DNA from: an uncultured Cohaesibacter sp.
Lineage (GTDB): Bacteria; Pseudomonadota; Alphaproteobacteria; Rhizobiales; Cohaesibacteraceae
Assembly (NCBI RefSeq): GCF_963676275.1
Contig: NZ_OY781091.1
Span: 2,582,775 to 2,646,774 of the forward strand
Length of the DNA: 64,000 nucleotides
Direction: 5' to 3'
The stretch's first letter is position 1, and each line of letters starts with the position of its first letter. Below the pieces are notes generated by a model, which saw nothing but the letters and a program-made list of their open reading frames with translations, ran no database searches and was not told where the DNA came from. The position numbers and the translations under genes were made by a program. This document shows, piece by piece, positions 8,309 to 17,056 of the stretch.

Positions 8309-8832
8309 GCAGAAGTGTCAGCAAAGCAGCACGGCAAGCATTTGACGATGCGACCTCATCGGAAGGTGAGATCGCACTCTTTGTCTTTGAGCATCCAACG
8401 CTCGATGCGCCCGTGCGCCTTTCAACGGATCCAACTGAGCGGATCAGCTCTGAACCGCTGGCCTATGGTACGCGATCGACATGGGGCGGGGCAGATCCTT
8501 CCACTGATCCTTATCTCTTCGTGCTCATGTCTGCCGAACTACCCGGTGATCAGGAGGATACTCCTGCCGCTCCGGTGATCGTGCTCGATAATGTAGACAA
8601 TGAAATAGCCGTTCTTTTGCGGTCCTTCACTGACATGGCCACCGTCCATATGGCCGTGGTTCTAGCCTCCAGTCCGGATTTCGTGGAGGTCGAATATCGC
8701 GGCATGAAGCTTCTTTCTGCAGATGGAAACGCCGAAGAAGTGCGACTGTCGATCGGCCATCGTCCCATTGAGGATGAGGGGGTCCCGATGGATCGCTTTA
8801 CCAAGGATCGTTTTCCCGGAAGGTATAGGTGA
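8305..8832 (+). CDS. DUF1833-type phage tail-tip protein
   Basis: 175 residues from ATG 8305, which overlaps the previous stop (ATGA). Upstream in-frame codons are ignored because they lie inside the preceding gene. The sequence follows the DUF1833 pattern: EIALFVFEHPTLDAPVRLS, then an acidic beta region and APVIVLDNVDNEIAVLLR (the conserved LDNVD core). Members lie beside NlpC/P60 and J genes and are thought to be baseplate or tip proteins. Function is inferred from family and position. Confidence 0.7.
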   Translation: MSRSVSKAARQAFDDATSSEGEIALFVFEHPTLDAPVRLSTDPTERISSEPLAYGTRSTWGGADPSTDPYLFVLMSAELPGDQEDTPAAPVIVLDNVDNEIAVLLRSFTDMATVHMAVVLASSPDFVEVEYRGMKLLSADGNAEEVRLSIGHRPIEDEGVPMDRFTKDRFPGRYR

Positions 8833-8838
8833 TATCGC

Positions 8839-9243
8839 ATGAGCTGGTCTGACACATATATTGGCATCCCATATCGCGATCTTGGTCGCCAGATGTCTGG
8901 CTGCGATTGCTGGGGGCTCGTGCATTTGGTCTATCGACGCGAATGCCGTATCAACCTTCCTTCCTATCTCCATGCCTATCACTCGTCTGATGAACGCGCT
9001 GAAGTGGCACGGCTCATCGGCAATGCTGCTGCGTCGAGCAGATGGCACAAGGTTGAGGATCCGGAAGTCTTTGACGTAGTGACGTTTCGCAGAGGTCAGT
9101 TGACATCCCACATCGGAATTATCCTTCGGCCGGACTGGATGCTGCACATGTCCGAAGCCGGAGCGCGGGTAGAAAACTATCGCCTCCCAAGCTGGAAACA
9201 GCGCCTCATTGGCATCTATCGGCATGAAGAGAGGATCACATGA
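8839..9243 (+). CDS. Phage NlpC/P60-type tail-tip peptidase
   Basis: 134 residues. NlpC/P60 cysteine peptidase domain over nearly the full length. Candidate catalytic Cys is in MSGCDCWGLVHLVYR near residues 21-23, and the His is in SHIGIIL near residue 90. Members cleave peptide stems of murein and sit at the tail tip next to protein J (lambda K-like). The stop overlaps the J start by 4 bp. The classical N-terminal JAB domain of lambda K is absent, so this is the minimal form. Confidence 0.85.
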   Translation: MSWSDTYIGIPYRDLGRQMSGCDCWGLVHLVYRRECRINLPSYLHAYHSSDERAEVARLIGNAAASSRWHKVEDPEVFDVVTFRRGQLTSHIGIILRPDWMLHMSEAGARVENYRLPSWKQRLIGIYRHEERIT

Positions 9244-12200
9244 CAGAGTTGATCCCAATCACTCGTGTGCCGATTGTTGGCGCTGAAACGCAGCGGATCG
9301 ATCTGACGGCTCCCCCAGGCTCATCGATCCGGGATATGATCTCTATCGCTTTGCCCGGTCTGTCGGAAAGTGATTTTGGCCTATTGCGCGTTAGCCTGGT
9401 CAATAGGAACGGAATAGTATTGGTTAGTCAGAAATATTGGTCTGTTACAAAGCCGCGCGCGGGTGTTCGTGTTGTTATTCGTATTGTGCCAGCAAAGGAA
9501 ACGCTGCGCACTGTGCTGATGGTTGTTATATCTGTCGCCGCAATGGCTGTTGGCCAATATTGGGTTGCTCCAATACTGACTGGAGCTGGCATGAGCGCCA
9601 CAGCAGCAGGATTGCTTGGTGGCTTGGCTGCCGCAGGATTGACTGCTCTTGGCGCATTGCTGGTCAATGCGCTCATTCCGCCGGCAAAACCGGCAATTAA
9701 CAATCAGGACCAGAAAAATACCTATCAGTTGTCCGGCTGGAGGAACCGCGTACCAAGTGCCCAGGACGTGGTACCATGGATTGCTGGAAAGCATCGTTAT
9801 GCGCCTCCTTTTGCCGCGACCAGCTACACAGAGATTGTTGGAGACTATCAGTATATCCGCGCATTGTTTACGTTTGGATATGGCCCAGTTTCGCTCAGCG
9901 ACTTTCGAATTGGGGATACCAGCCTCAGCGACTATGACGAGGTCGAGATCGAGGTGAGAAATGGTCGGGATAATGACGAGCCAATCACACTGTATCCGCG
10001 CCAGGTAATTGAAGAGAATGTATCTGTGGAATTGGTTCGCCCATTCCCGCGCGATGACGATGGCGAGATCCTGAAGTCCGAGGATACAGTGGAAACGCCT
10101 GTCGTTCGTCAAACAGCTGCCAATACCAGCTCTGCTTCAGTGATCATAGCGTTTCAGAGCGGCCTTTTCAGTGTTGACGACAACGGTAATTATAAGTCTT
10201 TGTCCGTCAAAATCCGGATCAGACAGAGGCCTTACGGAGCAACCAGCTGGTCGATAGTTACTACCCTGACGATTTCTGCCAAAAAGAGCGAGACATTCTT
10301 CCGACAGCACACATGGGAACTCCCAAGCCGCGGCCGCTATGAAATCGAAGTGACACGCATGACAGATGAGCGCACATCAACGCAGCTCTCTGATCGTTGT
10401 TTCTTTGCCGGTCTTCAATCGATCCGGCCTGAATATCCGATCAACTTCGATAAGCCGATTGCTCTGGTCGCCTTGCGCATCAAGGCAACCTATCAGCTCA
10501 ATGGAGCGCTTGATAATTTCAATGCTATGGCCCAGCGCGAAATGCCGATCTATTCCGGCGCCGCCTGGACTGAGGGGCAGGGAAGCAATCCAGCCAGCGC
10601 TTATGTGTTGGCCTTGAAGGGCAAGCACAATCCATTCCCGTCTTCTGATGATGAGATCAACTTCGCAGACATCGCGAACTGGTATGAATTCTGTGACGCC
10701 AAAGGGCTCAAATTCGACTATGTGTTCGAAGACGCCGTGAGCTTTGGCGATATGCTTGCCACCATATGTGCGGCCGGGCGTGCAACACCGCGTCATGATG
10801 GTACGAAACGGACGGTTGTTGTCGACCGGCCGACCGAGACGGTGATTGATCATCTATCACCGCGCAACAGCACAGATTTCTCATGGCAGCGGATCTATTT
10901 TGATCCACCGGACGCATTCCGGATTGATTTCAACGACGCTACCAACGACTATGAACCGGCAACGCGCATTGTCCCTTGGCCGGGCTTTGTCGGCACTCCG
11001 GACGTGACCGAAGAACTGCCCATGCCGGGCAAAACCGATCCTGATGAAATCTGGGTAGAAGCTCGTCGCCGTGCTTATGAGCTGCTTTATCGTCCTGATA
11101 GCTATAGCGCCGTGCAGAGCGGGGCAGCGCGGGTGGCTACACGCGGGGATCTCGTCATGGGCTCATATGATGTCATTGCCCGCACTCAAGTTTCCGCTCG
11201 CGTAAAATCAGTCTCTGATTATCTGGTCGAACTCGATGAGCAAGTCACAATGGAAGCGGGCCAGAGCTATGGCATTCGTTTCAAGATCTATTCCGACGAT
11301 GAGGACGGGATTGAAGATATCGGCTCTGTGACCTCAGAGGTTCATTCGATAGAAGGCGAGTGGACATCGGTCAATGTCAAAGACAATGTCAATATGCCGA
11401 CCGTTGGTGACCTCATCCATTTCGGGCCACTTGCCAATGTGTCTCGACCTTACAAGGTCAAGGGCATCGAGCCTGGAGAAGACTTCTCTGGCGTCGTTCA
11501 CATGATTGATGCGGCTCCTGAGATTGATGAGCTGACCGATGCTGAAGTCCCTCCCGCTTGGGATGGCTACGTCGGCGAGGAAGTTGATGGTGGAACTGTT
11601 GCACCTGCCGTTCCAATTATCACCTCTGTTGCTCATGGCTATGCCGGTACCGGCGATATTGATGGTTTGACCATTCTTCTGAGCGCGGGAACCGGTTCAG
11701 CGGCAGTTACATCTTTCTATGAAATTGACCACAAATTGTCTTCGGCAGGAAATTGGACCACCTTACCCATTCCAGTAGCCAACGGTGGCACAGAAATCGA
11801 GGGATACTCATCAGGAGACGAGGTCAACATCGTCGTGCGTGCGGTGACACTGTATGGCACGCCAAGTGCCGACACAGCCACAATCACGGTGAGGATCGGG
11901 TCTGAAGACCCGGTTCTGCCATCGGCACTGGATGATGATCTTATCACTGTTGTCGGCTCGCTCGGCCATGCAACCATTGCACTGACAACGACATCTGACG
12001 TCGAGACATCTCAGATCCAAATATATCGAGTTCCAACCGGAGATACTCTGAATCGGTCCATTCATGCAGTTGGTGCTGCTCTGGCGGTTGCTCCATCCAG
12101 TTCGCTTAACACAACGGATGGGGACAGCACGCGGGATACGCTTTTGAGCAACGGTGCGTTTGGCAGCGTTTCGTCCTGGACACTTGGTAGCGGCTGGTTA

Positions 12201-12596
12201 ATTGCCGGTGGCAAAGCAACCCATGCTGCTGGCGATGCTGGCAATCTGGACCAGGCAATCGCCTTTACTTCCGGAAAATTCTATCGGCTTGGCTATTTGG
12301 TTTCCGGCATGACGGCAGGAGCTATCAACCCTTTGATCTCTGGCGGTTCTGATCGCCCGGGTGCTTCCGTCTCTGCTGATGGTACATATCGCGATCGTAT
12401 TCAGGCGGTGACAGGCAACGATCTGTTTTCGCTGGTGGCTGACCTCGACTTCGACGGATCGGTTGATGACGTCGTTCTTTTTGAAGAGACGGGCGCCTGC
12501 GTCGACCAGGGAATTTACGACTACTACATCGAGCCACAAAACTCCGACGGCAATCCTGGGCCAGTGAGCGGGCCCTTCACAGTTCCAATTATATAA
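9240..12596 (+). CDS. Host-specificity J-like tail-tip protein
   Basis: 1118 residues. An N-terminal region with a hydrophobic stretch (~100-150, Ala/Gly/Leu-rich) is followed by the TipJ/phage-tail core (VPSAQDVVPWIAGKHRYAPP, YGPVSLSDFRIGDT). Fibronectin-III-like strands follow at the C-terminal end. In the last ~160 residues a carbohydrate-binding-like module (LLSNGAFGSVSSWTLGSGW) appears to be inserted into the last FnIII domain, whose ending resumes at GIYDYYIEPQNSDGNPG. J proteins form the central tail tip and bind the receptor or support the fibre. Coupled by ATGA to the peptidase gene. Confidence 0.88.
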   Translation: MTELIPITRVPIVGAETQRIDLTAPPGSSIRDMISIALPGLSESDFGLLRVSLVNRNGIVLVSQKYWSVTKPRAGVRVVIRIVPAKETLRTVLMVVISVAAMAVGQYWVAPILTGAGMSATAAGLLGGLAAAGLTALGALLVNALIPPAKPAINNQDQKNTYQLSGWRNRVPSAQDVVPWIAGKHRYAPPFAATSYTEIVGDYQYIRALFTFGYGPVSLSDFRIGDTSLSDYDEVEIEVRNGRDNDEPITLYPRQVIEENVSVELVRPFPRDDDGEILKSEDTVETPVVRQTAANTSSASVIIAFQSGLFSVDDNGNYKSLSVKIRIRQRPYGATSWSIVTTLTISAKKSETFFRQHTWELPSRGRYEIEVTRMTDERTSTQLSDRCFFAGLQSIRPEYPINFDKPIALVALRIKATYQLNGALDNFNAMAQREMPIYSGAAWTEGQGSNPASAYVLALKGKHNPFPSSDDEINFADIANWYEFCDAKGLKFDYVFEDAVSFGDMLATICAAGRATPRHDGTKRTVVVDRPTETVIDHLSPRNSTDFSWQRIYFDPPDAFRIDFNDATNDYEPATRIVPWPGFVGTPDVTEELPMPGKTDPDEIWVEARRRAYELLYRPDSYSAVQSGAARVATRGDLVMGSYDVIARTQVSARVKSVSDYLVELDEQVTMEAGQSYGIRFKIYSDDEDGIEDIGSVTSEVHSIEGEWTSVNVKDNVNMPTVGDLIHFGPLANVSRPYKVKGIEPGEDFSGVVHMIDAAPEIDELTDAEVPPAWDGYVGEEVDGGTVAPAVPIITSVAHGYAGTGDIDGLTILLSAGTGSAAVTSFYEIDHKLSSAGNWTTLPIPVANGGTEIEGYSSGDEVNIVVRAVTLYGTPSADTATITVRIGSEDPVLPSALDDDLITVVGSLGHATIALTTTSDVETSQIQIYRVPTGDTLNRSIHAVGAALAVAPSSSLNTTDGDSTRDTLLSNGAFGSVSSWTLGSGWLIAGGKATHAAGDAGNLDQAIAFTSGKFYRLGYLVSGMTAGAINPLISGGSDRPGASVSADGTYRDRIQAVTGNDLFSLVADLDFDGSVDDVVLFEETGACVDQGIYDYYIEPQNSDGNPGPVSGPFTVPII

Positions 12597-12608
12597 GAGG
12601 CAAGAACC

Positions 12609-15600
12609 ATGGCTGCAAATGGCGTAAAAATCACCACAGTTGATGCTGCATCGATTGCTGACGATATTCTTGCATTGCGGGAAGGGTCTGCAGTTAGGCA
12701 GAGTTTTGCTAACCTCGCCAACCAATTGGCTGGCTCTGGGGCCGTATCGACCAGGCTGTCGCGAGCTGAGGTGATGTCTGGCTATGGAGCTGTCTATAAG
12801 GTGAACCGGGCAGGACTTGCTGACGTCACCAATCCGGTCGATGGTCAGGGTGCATGGGTCGTTACCACTACGGCTGCGGGCAAAAAGGGCATATATGCAT
12901 ATTCCGATGCGGTTTCTGACTGGGTGTGGATCGCCGATCTGCCAATCTCCATGTCTCTGCTCACCGGGGTTGGCGGCACAGCGAATGCAATCACTGCCAG
13001 CACACTTACCGGTCCGGAACCATCCGACATTCGCGGCCTGCTGTTGGTGCCTCTTTATGACAATGACGGTGCCGTTACGCTTGCGCTTGATGATGCTGAT
13101 CCTGCGCCGCTTCTTTCGCCGGGTGGAGCGCCACTCACTGAAAGGGCTCTTGCTGCAAATGTGCCGACAGTTATTCTCTCTGATGGAACCAACTTGCGGA
13201 TCATGTTTCCTGCGGATGTCGTCGGTCAGGTGGAGGCTTTGCGGGATGAAATCAATGATCTGAAAGTTGCCACTGTAGCCGCGAAAGAATCTGCGGAAAC
13301 AGCTGCGGCAAGTTCTGTTGATAACAGCTCCGGGCTTATTACAAATGGAACTTTCTTTTCTAGCGACAGCAAGGGTTGGACCGGGCTTGATAGCGTTGTG
13401 CTGGCCTCCTCAGTTGCGCCTCTGGCTGGTCTTCCGGGCGCTGACAATGTCGGCGTGCTGTCTGTTGCGACAACCGAGAAGGTGGCGCTTGGTAAAGCCT
13501 TCTCGGTTTCGGGTGGCGAGACGATTGACCTTGAAGCCTTTGCCGCTAACAGCCGCACGGTGCTTGGTGAGGCTGGCACGGCCAACACAGACAAAATGGT
13601 TGTCGTCACGTCCGGGCAAAGCAACAACACCGGCGAGGCGGACAGCTACGGCGGGCCATTCCGCACGGTTTCCAATGTGACCCTTTGGGATGCGTCGGCG
13701 GGCGAATTCCGCACGGCTGACCTTGAGAATGACATTTTTTACCAAACGAACAACACAACCGGGCCAGTCTATAACGGGACGGGTATCGGCGGAGGGCGGC
13801 AGAATGCTGGTGTGGCCTTTGGGCAACGTCTGTATGACGAAACCGGCAGGGATCAAGCGGTTGTCGTAACGGGCCAAGAAGGTCAGGGTCTTGACGAATG
13901 GGTCGGGTCCGGCACGTCCAGCCGTCTGTATGCGGCCATGAAGGCTGACATTGAGAATGCGCTCGCGGATATCGGCCAGACCACTATTGATTATTTTGTC
14001 TATCAAGGTGCTGAAAACAGCGCTTACAGCTCGACGGCTGCGGCGGATTTTGGAACGCTGCTCACTCAGCTTGAGGCAGAAAGCTGGTGGACTGCAAGTA
14101 CAATCTTCGTCGTGGGCGAACCCTGCCCGGACTGGAACGGGGTGAACCGCGAAAGACTGGTCAATTCGATTGCGACCTTCGCGGCGGCAAATTCCAATGT
14201 CTATATCGCGTCATCTTTTGGTCTGATCGGGGCAAAAGGGTCCGGGGTCTACATCCATTTTACCGCTCAGAGCCTGATTGACTTGGGATATGAGCGTTAT
14301 TGGGATGCGATTACAGTACCCACCACCAACGCTGATTTGACCATCGGCCTGCGCTTATACGATGGCGCGGGTGGCAGCGTTACCGATTTGCCGGTTGCTA
14401 CGGCATATGCTGACAAAACAAACCTTGGCATCGTCGGCTCTAGCGTCGTTATTCCTGATACCATCGGGGATGACTTGCGGCCTGTGCGGTCTGCGAAGAC
14501 CTATCTCAAGGTTGGCGCGAATGCCTCTGCTGCTGGAAGCTGGTATGTGACCAACATCAAGGCAGAGCAGAGAGAAGAAAAGGGCAAAGCCTACGATAGT
14601 GTGCTAGGCCTGTTCTTTCGCGCAAACTCTGATAACGCGGCAGATTGGTATGTCTCAGATGACGGCGGTGTACATCTTAATCGCCTCAATCATCATGACA
14701 TCGAAGGTAGGGGCGGCGCTACCCTGTTTGGTGGTCGGGATCAGGGTCTATTCCTTGACGAGCAATACGACAGACTGCTGTCCGTCATCACCGGCTACGA
14801 TTCCACTAATCAGCTTTGGGATGTGCAGATTTTGGTAATGCACGACCTTATGTCGCCACCTGCCAAGCTCAAGCGCACAATCGGCCCGACTGCGATAAAC
14901 AGTCCGACCGTGCCGTTTGATGGCGGCGACGTTCCGGCGGAGCAAATTTGGTCATCCAAGCTGGTGGAATATGGTGGTGATTTGTACATCACCACGTCTG
15001 TGGAATATTTCACGGATGCATTGGATAAATACGGCGCGACGATCCCACAATTCCGGCTCTACTATGCGAAATGCAATGATCGGGAAAAGCTCGAATTTGA
15101 TGCGCCGGTAGCATTTGATTTGCAGGATGGTGGGGTCCCTATCACGGTCGGCAAAATTGACGCTCGCATTCACGAGGTGGGCGGCGCTGTTAAACTGGTC
15201 ACCAAAGACCAGTACAGCAAAGATATCGAGATTTGGACGGCACCTACTCTCGCGGGCACGTTTACACTCGAAACCACTGTGACCGGCTGGGGGCTTGATG
15301 TTGAGGCTCCATGCATTATCAAAGTCCACAACGCAGGTAATCAACCCATCTACAGGATGTTCGTAGACGCATATGCCGACGGGGCATATATGTACACAGA
15401 CAGCGAGGACTTTGTCACATGGTCCACGCCCGAAATTGTGCGCTGCCCTTATATGATCCGTCATGGCGGGTTGATCAATCTGCGCGGCTCTAAAAAACGT
15501 GAGTTGGTCGAGCGATGGATCAGCGAGGCTCGTATGTTGCGGGGCTCGGTGTCTGACGGAAAGCTGGTCGAGCAAATCAACCTAATCACAGCAATTGCGG

Positions 15601-16307
15601 ATGGTGACATTGATGCCTCTGCCTTCGAGCCTTGCGAAGATGTGCTGTATTTTATCTCTGGCTCAAATTCTGTGACACTTACGATTGTCGGCGTCCGGGC
15701 AAAGCGTTTCTATCTGGCGGCTCTCAGTCAGCAGGCGCACGCAGGGATCACAATCAACTATGATGCAACGCATCTGCCCGGAAAATATCAAACCGGCATA
15801 CGGGTTGGCTACGGAAAAAATAATATGGAAGTCGTCACAATGACGGCCACCTTCGGGACTTCTCCGCTCTACTTGCCAAGCAGTCAAGGCGGGCATTTCC
15901 CGGTAACATTCAAGGCAAACAAGAATGGGGTATTGCAAGAAATAACGCCTGCAAACACATACACAAAAGTAACGTTTGCGAATGAGCTTTACGATAGAGG
16001 CGGATGCTACAACGCAGCGACGAGCCGCTTTACCCCGCCCCCGGCTGAATATGACTTTAAGCTTCGCGTTATGTTGAGCGGGACTATTGCGGTCGGTGAT
16101 GCTCTCGAATTGCATTTGTATAAAAACGGTGTGATATGCGATAGCAAAACAGAACGAGCTGCTGCTGCCGGGTCGCAAACAGTTGATTTCTGCGTAGAGG
16201 ACCGAGCTAACGGAACGGACTATTACGAAGTGTATGTAAGGGCTCCGGGGGTCGTTAACGTTCTGGGCGGGACGTCAAACACGAGCTTTTCAGCTTCGGT
16301 TAAATAG
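12609..16307 (+). CDS. Receptor-binding tail fibre with inserted SGNH esterase, propeller and jelly-roll tip
   Basis: 1232 residues with ribosome site AAGAGGCAAG upstream. Residues 1-240 are the virion-attachment part. Residues 242-314 and 574-645 read as the two halves of one carbohydrate-binding module. Between them (~315-573) lies an SGNH/sialate-O-acetylesterase-like domain: SGQSN at 335-339 (nucleophile Ser338), YQGAEN at 465-470, and His550 in VYIHFTAQS. Residues ~650-1030 resemble a GH43/GH117-like five-bladed propeller (IDARIH near 851, DVEAPC near 899). Residues ~1095-1232 form a C1q/TNF-like jelly roll (GGCYNAATSRFTPP). It likely binds and deacetylates a surface polysaccharide. Confidence 0.8.
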   Translation: MAANGVKITTVDAASIADDILALREGSAVRQSFANLANQLAGSGAVSTRLSRAEVMSGYGAVYKVNRAGLADVTNPVDGQGAWVVTTTAAGKKGIYAYSDAVSDWVWIADLPISMSLLTGVGGTANAITASTLTGPEPSDIRGLLLVPLYDNDGAVTLALDDADPAPLLSPGGAPLTERALAANVPTVILSDGTNLRIMFPADVVGQVEALRDEINDLKVATVAAKESAETAAASSVDNSSGLITNGTFFSSDSKGWTGLDSVVLASSVAPLAGLPGADNVGVLSVATTEKVALGKAFSVSGGETIDLEAFAANSRTVLGEAGTANTDKMVVVTSGQSNNTGEADSYGGPFRTVSNVTLWDASAGEFRTADLENDIFYQTNNTTGPVYNGTGIGGGRQNAGVAFGQRLYDETGRDQAVVVTGQEGQGLDEWVGSGTSSRLYAAMKADIENALADIGQTTIDYFVYQGAENSAYSSTAAADFGTLLTQLEAESWWTASTIFVVGEPCPDWNGVNRERLVNSIATFAAANSNVYIASSFGLIGAKGSGVYIHFTAQSLIDLGYERYWDAITVPTTNADLTIGLRLYDGAGGSVTDLPVATAYADKTNLGIVGSSVVIPDTIGDDLRPVRSAKTYLKVGANASAAGSWYVTNIKAEQREEKGKAYDSVLGLFFRANSDNAADWYVSDDGGVHLNRLNHHDIEGRGGATLFGGRDQGLFLDEQYDRLLSVITGYDSTNQLWDVQILVMHDLMSPPAKLKRTIGPTAINSPTVPFDGGDVPAEQIWSSKLVEYGGDLYITTSVEYFTDALDKYGATIPQFRLYYAKCNDREKLEFDAPVAFDLQDGGVPITVGKIDARIHEVGGAVKLVTKDQYSKDIEIWTAPTLAGTFTLETTVTGWGLDVEAPCIIKVHNAGNQPIYRMFVDAYADGAYMYTDSEDFVTWSTPEIVRCPYMIRHGGLINLRGSKKRELVERWISEARMLRGSVSDGKLVEQINLITAIADGDIDASAFEPCEDVLYFISGSNSVTLTIVGVRAKRFYLAALSQQAHAGITINYDATHLPGKYQTGIRVGYGKNNMEVVTMTATFGTSPLYLPSSQGGHFPVTFKANKNGVLQEITPANTYTKVTFANELYDRGGCYNAATSRFTPPPAEYDFKLRVMLSGTIAVGDALELHLYKNGVICDSKTERAAAAGSQTVDFCVEDRANGTDYYEVYVRAPGVVNVLGGTSNTSFSASVK

Positions 16308-16369
16308 CCACCGTCCTGACAATCTGAGATCATCGAGCCGAAATCGCGATCAGCAATAAAATCGATAAG

Positions 16370-16395
16370 AACCAGGTACGCTAGAAGCTGGTTTT
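16370..16395 (+). terminator. Putative terminator after the tail fibre gene
   Basis: AACCAG (16370-16375) pairs with CTGGTT (16388-16393) around a 12-nt loop and is followed by TTTTGG. The stem is short, so this is a modest call. It lies between convergent genes, where termination is expected. Confidence 0.4.
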
Positions 16396-16404
16396 GGATG
16401 GCTC

Positions 16405-16818
16405 CTAACAGTCTTTGCCACCATCCGCCCAAAGCAGAACCCGCTTAATAACGCCCTGTTTGTTTAGCGTGTTTCCAGATGCAATCGTAAGCTTGGAACC
16501 AGTCTCCAGCTTCTCGATTTTCACCTTCATGAAATAGTTCCGAACACCAATGTTGATGAGGGACCAGGTGACTTCACCAAATCCCAATTCCGTATAGAGC
16601 TCTGCGTCAACCTCCATAGAGGAATACAAAAGCATATTGACTGCCATACAACGTTTCGCTTCGCCGGAGACGCGGCGGTAGATCTCCTGATAATTCTCAG
16701 AATAGATTCGTTCGGCTGTGATCGTGCTTGACGATTTTTCGAGCTTTTCAGTCGATGTCACGCATGAGGCAAGGAAGAAAAGCAAAATGACAACGACAAC
16801 TGGTCTGACAATTTTCAT
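16405..16818 (-). CDS. Prophage-end lipoprotein of unknown function
   Basis: 137 residues from ATG 16818, chosen because AAGGA lies 9 nt upstream and the protein then starts with a clean lipoprotein signal: MKIVRPVVVVILLFFLASC, lipobox LASC, Cys19. The mature part (~119 residues) is alpha/beta without known motifs and has two further cysteines (CMAV and the C-terminal Cys). It is convergent to the tail genes and lies inside the predicted phage end. Such opposite-strand genes beside tail modules are often morons expressed in the lysogen. A superinfection-exclusion role is a guess. Confidence 0.65.
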   Translation of the reverse strand: MKIVRPVVVVILLFFLASCVTSTEKLEKSSSTITAERIYSENYQEIYRRVSGEAKRCMAVNMLLYSSMEVDAELYTELGFGEVTWSLINIGVRNYFMKVKIEKLETGSKLTIASGNTLNKQGVIKRVLLWADGGKDC

Positions 16819-17056
16819 GGCATCATTTCCTTGCTTGGCAATGGCCATACCATGCAGTGATTCTCTCTTTGGTGGTAAGCTCTTTTTCTCGCCACCCGAT
16901 CTTTGACAATTGAAGATCGATCCAAGATCGCTTTAGGCTGATGAGACGCCGAACCAATCATACGCCGTCTGGGAACTCTCAGATGGCTTTTTATTAGGTG
17001 GTGAGAGCCTTTCAAACACCACTCACAAAGCACTAGAAGCCCAACTTGAAAAAATG
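16819..17056. other. Non-coding interval at the prophage right end
   Basis: No convincing gene. It holds the upstream region of the lipoprotein gene, an operator-like cluster at 16897-16930, an imperfect inverted repeat CTCTCA/TGAGAG around 16978-17008, and AT-rich DNA leading to the phage end. A - strand open frame across it has poor protein character. Confidence 0.5.
16897..16930. promoter_or_regulatory. Operator-like repeat cluster upstream of the lipoprotein gene
   Basis: CGATCTT (16897-16903) and AAGATCG (16913-16919) form a perfect inverted repeat with a 9-nt spacer. A second AAGATCG starts exactly 11 bp later (16924-16930), one helical turn away. TTGACA (16903-16908) lies inside. The arrangement suggests a dimeric repressor or activator site controlling the lipoprotein gene. 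Confidence 0.4.
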
